64,000 nucleotides of DNA from Pyrinomonadaceae bacterium (GCA_028284415.1 JANQRU010000003.1:132562-196561); one strand, 5' to 3'. Positions 14,906-20,049 are shown, counted from the first letter of the stretch. The notes: generated from the sequence alone by a model not told the origin. Numbers and translations: made by a program.

Positions 14906-14987
14906 TATTTTGGATTTTAGATTGCCGATTTTGAAGTGGAAGCTACTTCTTGAGAAATCCAAAATCTAAAATCACCAATCCAAAATC
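14906..14987. repeat. Spacer inverted repeat of AATCCAAAATC words
   Basis: TTTTGGATTTTAGATT on the left and AATCCAAAATCTAAAATC on the right are near reverse complements and build a spacer hairpin. The same words recur at about 17325-17350 and 18164-18200. Confidence 0.55.
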
Positions 14988-14993
14988 AAATGA

Positions 14994-15067
14994 GCGGGGC
15001 TGATGGGACTCGAACCCACACCTTTCTGATCGACAATCAGACGAACAGCCTTTGTTCTTCAACCCCG
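14994..15067 (-). tRNA. tRNA-Asp(GTC)
   Basis: Acceptor CGGGGTT/AGCCCCG, anticodon arm TCTGA-TTGTCGA-TCAGA, T loop TTCGAGT and C73. Its 5' end overlaps the stop codon of the upstream minus-strand ORF by 9 bp. Confidence 0.9.
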
Positions 15068-15442
15068 AGGTTTTGGAGTGCAAGCAAAGATGCTTGCACT
15101 CCAATTTGTATTAAGCGTTTGCCGATTTTGTTTTTTGCCTTTCAAGTTTTCGATCATTTCGATCTCTTTTTCCAAGGCATCGTGGAATTCTTTGAAAGTT
15201 TCGGCAAGGCGTTTGATTTTGTTAAGTGAATTGTTTCTTGATTCTTCATCATAGAGACAAAAATCGTATGAAATTTGTCGGTAACAATCGGATAGTGTCA
15301 GGCTGACTTCGCCGTAGTGAAATTCGTCTTTGTTGGAATTTTGCAATTCTCTTGTGTCTTCGACGATGGCGACGATGTATGCAGGCATATCCAAGTTATC
15401 GTTCAAGAACATACGCTTTCTTATGTGATATTTTTTGTTCAT
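15059..15442 (-). CDS. tRNA-array small protein A (paralogue pair)
   Basis: A 127-residue protein I do not recognise. It aligns with the next ORF over most of its length: both open KY-x-x-R-x-R-x-FLN, share VAIVE near residue 35, and have LNKI followed by a charged helix (FHDALEKE here, FRKAAEKE there). The start at 15442 has AGAGGAAAA upstream and matches the start of the paralogue. An in-frame extension up to 15532 or 15550 (FFIDRLRDFFRQFDESDN) is open and may be an N-terminal domain. The stop codon lies inside the 5' end of tRNA-Asp. Confidence 0.65.
   Translation of the reverse strand: MNKKYHIRKRMFLNDNLDMPAYIVAIVEDTRELQNSNKDEFHYGEVSLTLSDCYRQISYDFCLYDEESRNNSLNKIKRLAETFKEFHDALEKEIEMIENLKGKKQNRQTLNTNWSASIFACTPKPRG
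15073..15104. repeat. 14-bp perfect hairpin before tRNA-Asp
   Basis: TTGGAGTGCAAGCA-AAGA-TGCTTGCACTCCAA is a perfect stem. It lies within the 3' end of protein A's frame and just upstream of tRNA-Asp, so it may be a processing hairpin separating mRNA from tRNA. Confidence 0.6.
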
Positions 15443-15536
15443 TGAGTTTTCCTCTAAATAGATCGTGTTGTCTGACTCATCAAATTGTCTGAAAAAATCT
15501 CGCAAACGATCTATAAAAAAAATAAAGTTCATAACA

Positions 15537-15578
15537 TCATCCTTTCGCACCTCCTTGCTTAAATTCCTTAACTCTCAT
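15537..15578 (-). CDS. 13-codon leader ORF (MRVKEFKQGGAKG)
   Basis: A tiny ORF with a GGAG ribosome site upstream. Its GGA-GGT-GCG codons also form an internal Shine-Dalgarno (AAGGAGGTGC) for an overlapping ATGATGTTATGA. The layout is repeated before the paralogue at 16043-16084. This suggests translational coupling or a regulatory leader for protein A. Confidence 0.45.
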   Translation of the reverse strand: MRVKEFKQGGAKG

Positions 15579-15603
15579 GATTTTTGTCTCCTTCGGTCTT
15601 TTT

Positions 15604-15948
15604 TTACTTGACCGTGATAAATTTATCTTTGATATGTTCGTAAGATTTTTTCTTGCGAAACTTTGCTTCTTTTTCCGCTGCTTTGCGGAATTTCTTCAAA
15701 AGTCTTTCGAATGCTCTGATCTTGTTAAGACTTACCTCAACCTGATCCGGCAGATCGAGTTCAAAATTGAGTGTCACAATTCCATATGGACCTTCGACTC
15801 TCAATTTTGTTCCGCAATTGGAATCTTCGTCTTTGTTTCTTTTCTTGTGTTTTGAGTTTTCAACTATTGCCACGACAAAAGTTGAGTTTTCATAGTCTTC
15901 ATTCAGGAAAATTCTTTCCCGGTATCGGTATTTTTTCTTTTCTTTCAT
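15604..15948 (-). CDS. tRNA-array small protein B (paralogue pair)
   Basis: A 114-residue basic protein (many Lys and Arg, for example KKFRKAAEKEAKFRKKK near the C-terminus), paralogous to protein A. It opens KEKKKYRYRERIFLNEDYE, has FVVAIVENSKHKKRNKDED and a beta-rich middle GPYGIVTLNFELDLPDQ. The basic C-terminal helix would suit RNA binding, but no known domain is recognised. A perfect 12-bp hairpin and a 13-codon leader ORF precede it. It lies between tRNA-His and tRNA-Asp in the array. Confidence 0.65.
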   Translation of the reverse strand: MKEKKKYRYRERIFLNEDYENSTFVVAIVENSKHKKRNKDEDSNCGTKLRVEGPYGIVTLNFELDLPDQVEVSLNKIRAFERLLKKFRKAAEKEAKFRKKKSYEHIKDKFITVK

Positions 15949-15965
15949 TATTTCTCTCTTTAATT

Positions 15966-16017
15966 AGGTCTGTTTGAAAATCGCTGCTGCTAAACATCTC
16001 GCTCATCAAACAGACCT
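15966..16017. promoter_or_regulatory. 12-bp hairpin before protein B
   Basis: AGGTCTGTTTGA and TCAAACAGACCT form a perfect stem around a 28-nt loop, 18 bp upstream of the protein B start codon. It sits between the leader ORF and the gene, so it may control translation or mRNA processing. Confidence 0.55.
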
Positions 16018-16042
16018 TATGAAAAATTAAAAATTCAAAGCT

Positions 16043-16084
16043 TCATCTTTCTGCACCTCCGTCAATTAGTTTGTTACAAAACAT
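16043..16084 (-). CDS. 13-codon leader ORF (MFCNKLIDGGAER)
   Basis: A tiny ORF behind AAAGGAGAAATTTTT. It has the same length as the leader at 15537-15578, with Gly-Gly-Ala at the same positions, and contains the same internal GGAGGTGC Shine-Dalgarno followed by an overlapping ATG (ATGAAGCTTTGA). The conservation between the two copies argues that it is functional. Confidence 0.45.
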   Translation of the reverse strand: MFCNKLIDGGAER

Positions 16085-16116
16085 AAAAATTTCTCCTTTT
16101 ATTCGTTAATAAAATT

Positions 16117-16194
16117 TGGGTGGATCGACTGGATTTGAACCTGCATCTTTCACTTTCACAGAGTGACGCTTTAGCCGTTTAAGCTACGATCCAC
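16117..16194 (-). tRNA. tRNA-His(GTG), with CCA
   Basis: The extra G-1 pairs with C73, the tRNA-His identity feature. Acceptor TGGATCG/CGATCCA, anticodon arm TCACT-CTGTGAA-AGTGA, T loop TTCAAAT (one mismatch in the T stem). CCA is encoded. Confidence 0.92.
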
Positions 16195-16202
16195 AAAAAA
16201 GT

Positions 16203-16278
16203 TGGAAGGGATGACGGGGCTTGAACCCGCTAGGTTTGGTTCGAAAGACCAATTGCTCGACTCTTTGCATTCATCCCC
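16203..16278 (-). tRNA. tRNA-Glu(TTC), with CCA
   Basis: Acceptor GGGGATG/CATCCCT (first pair G-T), D stem TGC/GCA, anticodon arm TTGGT-CTTTCGA-ACCAA, T loop TTCAAGC. T73 is followed by an encoded CCA. Confidence 0.87.
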
Positions 16279-16301
16279 GAAAGACTATTGTTTACGAAAT
16301 A

Positions 16302-16375
16302 TGTGCATGGTGAGATTTGAACTCACATCCTGTTGATTTTAAGTCAACCGCCTCTTCCGATTGGGCTACACGCAC
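16302..16375 (-). tRNA. tRNA with TAA anticodon (Leu), class I body
   Basis: Acceptor GTGCGTG/CATGCAC, D arm from GCCC to GGC, anticodon arm GTTGA-CTTAAAA-TCAAC, variable loop AGGAT (5 nt), T arm GTGAG-TTCAAAT-CTCAC and A73. The anticodon assigns Leu, yet bacterial tRNA-Leu normally has a long variable arm. Confidence 0.85.
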
Positions 16376-16381
16376 GCGAAC

Positions 16382-16461
16382 GAGTTTAGAGTTTTGGGTT
16401 TGGAGTTTGGTGTTGGTCATAAATTCTTAACACTAAACACCGAACTCTAAACTCCGAACTC
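16382..16461. repeat. Spacer inverted word repeat (GAGTTTAGAG)
   Basis: GAGTTTAGAGTTTTGGGTTTGG on one side and ACACCGAACTCTAAACTCC on the other form a long imperfect hairpin between two tRNA genes. Confidence 0.5.
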
Positions 16462-16467
16462 ATCGGA

Positions 16468-16556
16468 TAGTGGCAGAAGGAATCGAACCTTCATCTTGCT
16501 CTAATCTGGAGCGGACGCCGTATAAGGACGCTGTTTTACCGTTAAACTACACCACT
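16468..16556 (-). tRNA. Non-canonical 89-nt tRNA-like gene
   Basis: Acceptor AGTGGTG/TGCCACT, D arm around GTTTAACGGTAAAAC, T arm GAAGG-TTCGATT-CCTTC and A73 are normal. The middle holds two arms: GCGTC-CTTATAC-GGCGT (anticodon would be TAT, Ile) and GCTC-CAGATTA-GAGC. Read as class II, the second is the variable arm. Read as class I, the first is an 18-nt insertion and the anticodon loop lacks T33. The isotype is not settled. Confidence 0.6.
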
Positions 16557-16562
16557 AAAATT

Positions 16563-16640
16563 TGGTACTCGCGGTTGGATTTGAACCAACAACCTTTGGA
16601 GTTTGAAACCAACGCCTCTTGCCGATTGGGCTACGCGAGC
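16563..16640 (-). tRNA. tRNA with CAA anticodon (Leu), class I body, CCA
   Basis: Acceptor GCTCGCG/CGCGAGT, D arm GCCCAATCGGCAAGAGGC, anticodon arm TTGGT-TTCAAAC-TCCAA (one T-T), short variable loop, T arm GTTGG-TTCAAAT-CCAAC, A73 and encoded CCA. The D arm is nearly the same as in the TAA gene, so the two are related. Confidence 0.82.
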
Positions 16641-16652
16641 AAATATAATTTG

Positions 16653-16726
16653 ATGGATCGGGAGGGATTCGAACCCTCAAAGGAAGTTTGCAGGACTTCT
16701 ATGTTGCCATTTACATCACCAACCCA
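16653..16726 (-). tRNA. tRNA-Ala(TGC)-like or Cys-like, isotype uncertain
   Basis: Acceptor TGGGTTG/CGATCCA, D arm ATGT-AAATGGCA-ACAT, anticodon arm GAAGT-CCTGCAA-ACTTC, T loop TTCGAAT and T73. The strict 7-nt loop gives TGC (Ala) but puts C at position 33. T73 and the 4-nt variable loop look Cys-like (GCA with a looser loop). A separate clear tRNA-Cys is at 16994. Confidence 0.65.
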
Positions 16727-16750
16727 AGATGCTTAAAAATTGAAGAAAAG

Positions 16751-16823
16751 TACCGACGGTGAGATTCGAACTCACAAATCACGGTTTCTAAGACCGCAGC
16801 CTTTGCCGTTTGGCTACGTCGGC
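16751..16823 (-). tRNA. tRNA with TAG anticodon (Leu), class I body
   Basis: Acceptor GCCGACG/CGTCGGT, D arm GCC-AAACGGCAAA-GGC, anticodon arm GCGGT-CTTAGAA-ACCGT, 5-nt variable loop GATTT, T arm GTGAG-TTCGAAT-CTCAC and A73. This is a third Leu-anticodon gene without a long variable arm. Confidence 0.85.
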
Positions 16824-16837
16824 ATATTGAAAAGTTT

Positions 16838-16906
16838 GGGCGACAAGGATTGAAATGATGAATGGCTTCAATTAACAGTTGAATGTAATCATTTCGGCAT
16901 TCGCCC
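16838..16906 (-). ncRNA. Y RNA 7 (short form, in tRNA array)
   Basis: A 69-nt minus-strand RNA: outer GGGCGA/TCGCCC, ATGCC opposite AATCCTTG, perfect inner stem GAAATGAT/ATCATTTC, then TACAT and a small hairpin TTCAA/TTGAA. It has no tRNA module. It lies between the Leu(TAG) tRNA and Y RNA 8. Confidence 0.85.
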
Positions 16907-16917
16907 GTGATTCTAAT

Positions 16918-16982
16918 GAAAGCGACAAGGATTGAAGTGATATTTTTTGGCTTAAAATGTAATCACTCCTGCATTCGCTTTC
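16918..16982 (-). ncRNA. Y RNA 8 (short form, in tRNA array)
   Basis: A 65-nt minus-strand RNA: outer GAAAGCGA/TCGCTTTC (8 bp), ATGCA opposite AATCCTTG, inner GGAGTGAT/ATCACTTC (one G-T), then TACAT and an A-rich loop. Together with Y RNA 7, 11 bp away, it forms a tandem pair. Confidence 0.85.
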
Positions 16983-16993
16983 AGAATGAAATT

Positions 16994-17071
16994 TGGAACG
17001 GGTAGTCGGAATCGAACCGACGATGAACTGGGTTGCAATCAGTCGCCTTAAATCCACTTGGCTATACCCGC
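16994..17071 (-). tRNA. tRNA-Cys(GCA), with CCA
   Basis: Acceptor GCGGGTA/TACCCGT, anticodon arm ACTGA-TTGCAAC-CCAGT (innermost pair A-C), T loop TTCGATT, T73 (a Cys identity base) and encoded CCA. Confidence 0.9.
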
Positions 17072-17085
17072 TTAATTCAATTAAA

Positions 17086-17159
17086 AATTATCAATTACGA
17101 ATTACGAATAATGATTACTTAATTCTTAATTCTTAATTCGTAATTTGAAATTGATAATT
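17086..17159. repeat. 24-bp spacer palindrome (AATTACGAATTACGAAT)
   Basis: AATTATCAATTACGAATTACGAAT is matched by its reverse complement with about three mismatches, around a TAATTCTTAATTC-type loop. It forms a long AT-rich hairpin between tRNA-Cys and tRNA-Gln. Such heptad words resemble the short tandem repeats known from heterocystous cyanobacteria. Confidence 0.65.
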
Positions 17160-17167
17160 GATAAAAG

Positions 17168-17239
17168 CTTCGGGGGAAGGGTTCGAACCTTCGTTTCTCG
17201 ATTCAAAGCCGAGTGTCCTGCCAACTAGACGACCCCGAA
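17168..17239 (-). tRNA. tRNA-Gln(TTG)
   Basis: Acceptor TTCGGGG/CCCCGAA, anticodon arm CTCGG-CTTTGAA-TCGAG (one G-T), T loop TTCGAAC and G73. No CCA is encoded. Confidence 0.92.
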
Positions 17240-17250
17240 ATAAAAGGTTT

Positions 17251-17320
17251 GTGAGGAGTTGGATTTGCGACTTTCTGTGAGATAAAGCAACAACGACGGC
17301 GTGATTTGAATCAACAACGA
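17251..17320 (-). pseudogene. Degenerate tRNA-like remnants
   Basis: Two T-arm-like pieces are visible on the minus strand: TTGATTCAAATCA (17302-17314) and GTCGCAAATCCAAC (17259-17272), the latter followed by CTCCTCAC like an acceptor end. No full cloverleaf can be drawn. They look like decayed array members. Confidence 0.35.
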
Positions 17321-17357
17321 TTCAAAATCTAAAATCGCAAATCCAAAATCGAAAAAG

Positions 17358-17443
17358 CGGAGGCGACAGGAGTTGAACCTGCATGAGAATTTTCACTCAA
17401 TGGTTTAGCAAACCACCGCGGCTACCAGTTTCGCCACGCCTCC
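17358..17443 (-). tRNA. tRNA-Ser(GCT)
   Basis: Class II tRNA: acceptor GGAGGCG/CGCCTCC, anticodon arm GTGGT-TTGCTAA-ACCAT, long variable arm GAG-TGAAAATT-CTC, T loop TTCAACT and G73 (Ser identity). Confidence 0.93.
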
Positions 17444-17450
17444 AAAAAAG

Positions 17451-17524
17451 TAGCTGAGATAGGACTCGAACCTATAACCTCACGGATGTAAGCCGTTTGC
17501 TCAGCCTGTTTGAGCTTCTCAGCC
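17451..17524 (-). tRNA. tRNA-Val(TAC)
   Basis: Acceptor GGCTGAG/CTCAGCT, anticodon arm AACGG-CTTACAT-CCGTG (outer pair unmatched), T arm TATAGG-TTCGAGT-CCTAT and A73. Confidence 0.88.
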
Positions 17525-17533
17525 AAAGAAAAA

Positions 17534-17608
17534 TCTAGGTGGCAAGATTCGAACTTGCGAATACTTGCTTCCAAAGCAAGCCCATATATCCATCTGTGGA
17601 ACACCCAG
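17534..17608 (-). tRNA. tRNA-Pro(TGG)
   Basis: Acceptor CTGGGTG/CACCTAG, anticodon arm CTTGC-TTTGGAA-GCAAG, T arm GCAAG-TTCGAAT-CTTGC and A73. The D arm is poorly conserved. Confidence 0.9.
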
Positions 17609-17622
17609 TCAAAAAAACGTAA

Positions 17623-17707
17623 CGGAAGAGACAGGATTCGAACCCGCATGAGACATTTTGCTCGGCAGTTTTCAAGACTGCTGTCCTACCAGTTGGACAT
17701 CTCTTCC
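17623..17707 (-). tRNA. tRNA-Ser(TGA)
   Basis: Class II tRNA: acceptor GGAAGAG/CTCTTCC, anticodon arm GCAGT-CTTGAAA-ACTGC, variable arm with GAGCAAAATGTCTC, T loop TTCGAAT and G73. Confidence 0.92.
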
Positions 17708-17727
17708 AAGAAAATCAAGGTAAAATT

Positions 17728-17803
17728 TGGCAGGAGCGTCCCGATTTGAACAGGAATTGTCGGGTTTGGAATCCGAGAGTTTAGCCATTTAACTTACGCT
17801 CCC
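17728..17803 (-). tRNA. tRNA-Trp(CCA), with CCA end
   Basis: Acceptor GGGAGCG/CGCTCCT, anticodon arm TCGGA-TTCCAAA-CCCGA (innermost A-C), T arm TCCTG-TTCAAAT-CGGGA, G73 (Trp identity) and encoded CCA. Confidence 0.85.
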
Positions 17804-17807
17804 AAAA

Positions 17808-17900
17808 CATTTAACATTTATCATTGACCATTGATGAGATAACTGATTTTTCAATTGAAATTGGAATAATTGATAAATACTAAATGGTCAATGATAAATG
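17808..17900. repeat. Spacer inverted repeat CATTTATCATTGACCAT
   Basis: CATTTATCATTGACCAT on the left is exactly complementary to ATGGTCAATGATAAATG on the right (17 bp), with further AT-rich words between. The family is the same as at 13562-13630. Confidence 0.65.
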
Positions 17901-17903
17901 AAA

Positions 17904-17976
17904 AGAGGACGGCAGGACTTGAACCCGCAACCTGCTGATTCGTATTCAGCTGTTCTTCCGGTTGAACTACGCCCCC
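17904..17976 (-). tRNA. tRNA-Arg(ACG)
   Basis: Acceptor GGGGGCG/CGTCCTC with two G-T pairs, anticodon arm GCTGA-ATACGAA-TCAGC, T arm TGCGGG-TTCAAGT-CCTGC. Position 73 reads T, unusual for Arg. Confidence 0.9.
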
Positions 17977-17981
17977 GAAAA

Positions 17982-18067
17982 CATTGAACATTTAACATTG
18001 ATCGGTCAATTCGTTTTAAGTGAAAACAATGTTGTTGTGAGACTTAGAAAAAGATAAATGTTCAATG
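17982..18067. repeat. Spacer palindrome CATTGAACATTTA
   Basis: CATTGAACATTTA and TAAATGTTCAATG are perfect reverse complements flanking a 60-nt insert between tRNA-Arg and tRNA-Tyr. Confidence 0.6.
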
Positions 18068-18072
18068 AAGAG

Positions 18073-18155
18073 TGCATCGGGAAGGACTCGAACCTCCAAC
18101 GCTCTTGCGAGCAACTGATTTACAGTCAGCCTGCCTACCAATCGGCATCCGATGC
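18073..18155 (-). tRNA. tRNA-Tyr(GTA)
   Basis: Class II tRNA: acceptor GCATCGG/CCGATGC, anticodon arm GCTGA-CTGTAAA-TCAGT, variable arm GCTC-GCAA-GAGC, T loop TTCGAGT and A73. Confidence 0.93.
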
Positions 18156-18203
18156 GAAAAGGATTTAATCCAAAATCCGCAATCTAAAATCCTAAATCGA
18201 AAG

Positions 18204-18277
18204 TGTGGACGGAGGGACTCGAACCCTCATCTACGGTTTGGAAGACCATTATTCTAAAGCCTTTGAACTACGCCCAC
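18204..18277 (-). tRNA. tRNA-Gly(TCC)
   Basis: Acceptor GTGGGCG/CGTCCAC, anticodon arm ATGGT-CTTCCAA-ACCGT, T arm TGAGGG-TTCGAGT-CCCTC and A73. It is the first (most upstream) tRNA of the minus-strand array. Confidence 0.92.
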
Positions 18278-18308
18278 GTATCGTAAAAATTTGGTTTTTG
18301 TGTAAAAT

Positions 18309-18454
18309 AAAAAAGGCAGAGATTTATCTTGAGACAGAATTCGGACGCAAAATTGCCCCGAATTCGAGTCACAAAAATTTGTTTCTTATCGGGAACTCGC
18401 CAAAGTTTATATCGAAAGAAGCAAATCTTTTTTGGAAGACTCTCTGCCTTTTTT
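18309..18454. ncRNA. Candidate structured RNA with terminator-like ends
   Basis: AAAAAAGGCAGAG and CTCTGCCTTTTTT pair perfectly (13 bp) across 120 nt. The interior has GAATTCGG/CCGAATTC and a CAAAAATTTG palindrome. The closing stem ends in a T-run on either strand. It lies in the 700-bp gap upstream of the tRNA array; I do not recognise the RNA class and cannot assign the strand. Confidence 0.45.
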
Positions 18455-18575
18455 ATTTTCGCACTTTTGTTTTGAGCAACGCCTTGGTAACTCCTCATCT
18501 TCGAGCAAATTCCAAACGCATTCTCAAAACGTGTTTTTTCGGTTATTCAGTTGTCAAATATCTTCAAAACGAAAA

Positions 18576-18623
18576 AGCGGTAACGCTTAAATTTCTCTTT
18601 TCGAGAACTTTTGCGTTACCGCT
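18576..18623. repeat. 11-bp perfect hairpin AGCGGTAACGC
   Basis: AGCGGTAACGC and GCGTTACCGCT pair around a 26-nt loop that itself holds TTCTC/GAGAA. It lies upstream of the tRNA array on the minus strand. No T-run follows. Confidence 0.5.
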
Positions 18624-18678
18624 CCTAAAATCATTTTTGAGTTTAATGCTTCCGCTAAACTCTTAAATTTTTAATTTT

Positions 18679-18702
18679 GGGAACGGAAACGAATCCGTTC
18701 CC
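18679..18702 (-). terminator. 9-bp hairpin after the 54-aa ORF
   Basis: GGGAACGGA and TCCGTTCCC pair over 9 bp, 6 bp after the stop codon of the minus-strand small ORF. There is no U-run, so termination is unproven. Confidence 0.4.
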
Positions 18703-18708
18703 GTATAT

Positions 18709-18873
18709 CTAAATCTTTCTCTCCGTTATATTTAACCCACGGAGGCTCGGCTGTGAATCTAAATTTTCAAAACTCGCACACACATTCACATATAGGCTAC
18801 TGCCATACCGCATATCATTAATCGCGGGCGAGCCGTTTGTATGTTTTCTTGTCTGTGTCCAAGTTTGAATCAC
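18709..18873 (-). CDS. Hypothetical 54-aa protein upstream of tRNA array
   Basis: A GTG-start ORF with TTAGGAG 8 bp upstream, on the strand of the tRNA array. The product includes NDMRYGSSLYVNVCASFENL and PSLRGLNITERK. It has no membrane segment or known motif. Good ribosome site and position support it; length and lack of homologue knowledge weaken it. A hairpin AATCGTT/AACGATT lies just upstream (about 18899-18926). Confidence 0.45.
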   Translation of the reverse strand: MIQTWTQTRKHTNGSPAINDMRYGSSLYVNVCASFENLDSQPSLRGLNITERKI

Positions 18874-18984
18874 TTTACTTTCTCCTAAAATTTTTTTAAT
18901 CGTTTCGCATCAAGCGAACGATTTTGAGTATAACCATAATTTGAACGAGTGTGTCAAGATTTTTTTGCAGTGATTTTAGAAAAG

Positions 18985-19968
18985 TTAAAAATGTTGGTAG
19001 CCTTTTGATTCTAAATTGTGGGAAAATCCATCCTTGATAAGTTCAATCTTTCCAACGGTTTCGGTTGTTTCCCCAATTTGTGTTGCAAAGCTCAAAATTT
19101 TGTCTTGATTTTTTTTGAATAATTTGGGGCTGACGGTAAAAAGTAGCTCAAAATCTTCTCCGCCGTGGAGAGCAAATTTTAAGTTATCCAAATTTTTGGA
19201 TAAGAAATATTTATTATTTTTATCACTAAGATAAGCAATGTTTTTATCAATTGGGATTTTATCGGCATAAATTTTTGCACCAACCATGCTTGCGTTGCAA
19301 ATATGTCTCAAATCACTTGAAAGACCATCGCTTAAATCAATCATTGATGAGGCAAAATTTGTTAAATCTGAACTGTCTTGAAAGGGAAGTGGAGCAAGTT
19401 GTTTGAGAAGCAATTTACTTTTCCAATCTTCCATATTGTTTTCATATCTCAATTCACTTTGTAATAATTTTAAGCCCGCATTAGCACCACCTAATTCGCC
19501 AGTTACAAAAATTAAATCACTTGATTTAGCTGTAGATCGTAGGATAGCTAAGTCTTTCTTTGTGGTTCCTAAAACTGTTGAATCAACTACAATTTTGTTA
19601 GGTGTTTTAGATATATCGCCGCCAACTAATTCAACTTTATATTTTTCAGCTAAGGCTGTATAACCTATATAAAATTTATCAATAAAATTGGTGTTCCAAA
19701 CATGTTCAGGGATACCTATGGATACTAATGAAAAGTTTGGTGTTCCACCCATCGCGGCAATGTCAGAAATCGAAACAGCAAGAGATTTATGCCCTATGAA
19801 TTCTGGTTTTGTCCAGTCAGTCTTGAAGTCTATGTCTTCTACCAACATATCAGAGGAAATCAATAAATCTTCTTTTGAATCTTTGGGCAGAATTGCACAG
19901 TCATCACCAACTTTATTTAAGCCATATTTTTCAGTTAAGGATTGTAAAAATTCAAATTCTGTTCTCAT
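18985..19968 (-). CDS. thiL: Thiamine-monophosphate kinase
   Basis: ThiL phosphorylates thiamine monophosphate to thiamine diphosphate with ATP. The 327-residue protein has the PurM-like features: VGDDCAILP near the N-terminus, SSDMLVEDIDF, the ATP/Mg block SISDIAAMGGTPNF, VGGDISKTP, and SSMIDLSDGLSSDLRHI in the second half. Length and motif order are normal. It is divergent from the MerR gene with an 81-bp gap. No TPP riboswitch is evident. Confidence 0.96.
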   Translation of the reverse strand: MRTEFEFLQSLTEKYGLNKVGDDCAILPKDSKEDLLISSDMLVEDIDFKTDWTKPEFIGHKSLAVSISDIAAMGGTPNFSLVSIGIPEHVWNTNFIDKFYIGYTALAEKYKVELVGGDISKTPNKIVVDSTVLGTTKKDLAILRSTAKSSDLIFVTGELGGANAGLKLLQSELRYENNMEDWKSKLLLKQLAPLPFQDSSDLTNFASSMIDLSDGLSSDLRHICNASMVGAKIYADKIPIDKNIAYLSDKNNKYFLSKNLDNLKFALHGGEDFELLFTVSPKLFKKNQDKILSFATQIGETTETVGKIELIKDGFSHNLESKGYQHF

Positions 19969-20049
19969 ATATTTATTGACACAAGTATTGTAAATTCCTA
20001 CAATAACGACGGCAACAGTATTTGAAACTTTAACATACCAGAGGACTTA

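Noticed and set aside
13300..18300. Possible CRISPR array because of many short repeated words and regular spacing
   Set aside because: The repeated units are tRNA T arms, Y RNA ends and palindromic spacers; there is no constant repeat with unique spacers of equal length and no cas gene.
18205..18666. 153-codon plus-strand ORF over tRNA-Gly and the array leader
   Set aside because: It covers a tRNA antisense and several hairpins and has no coherent protein pattern.
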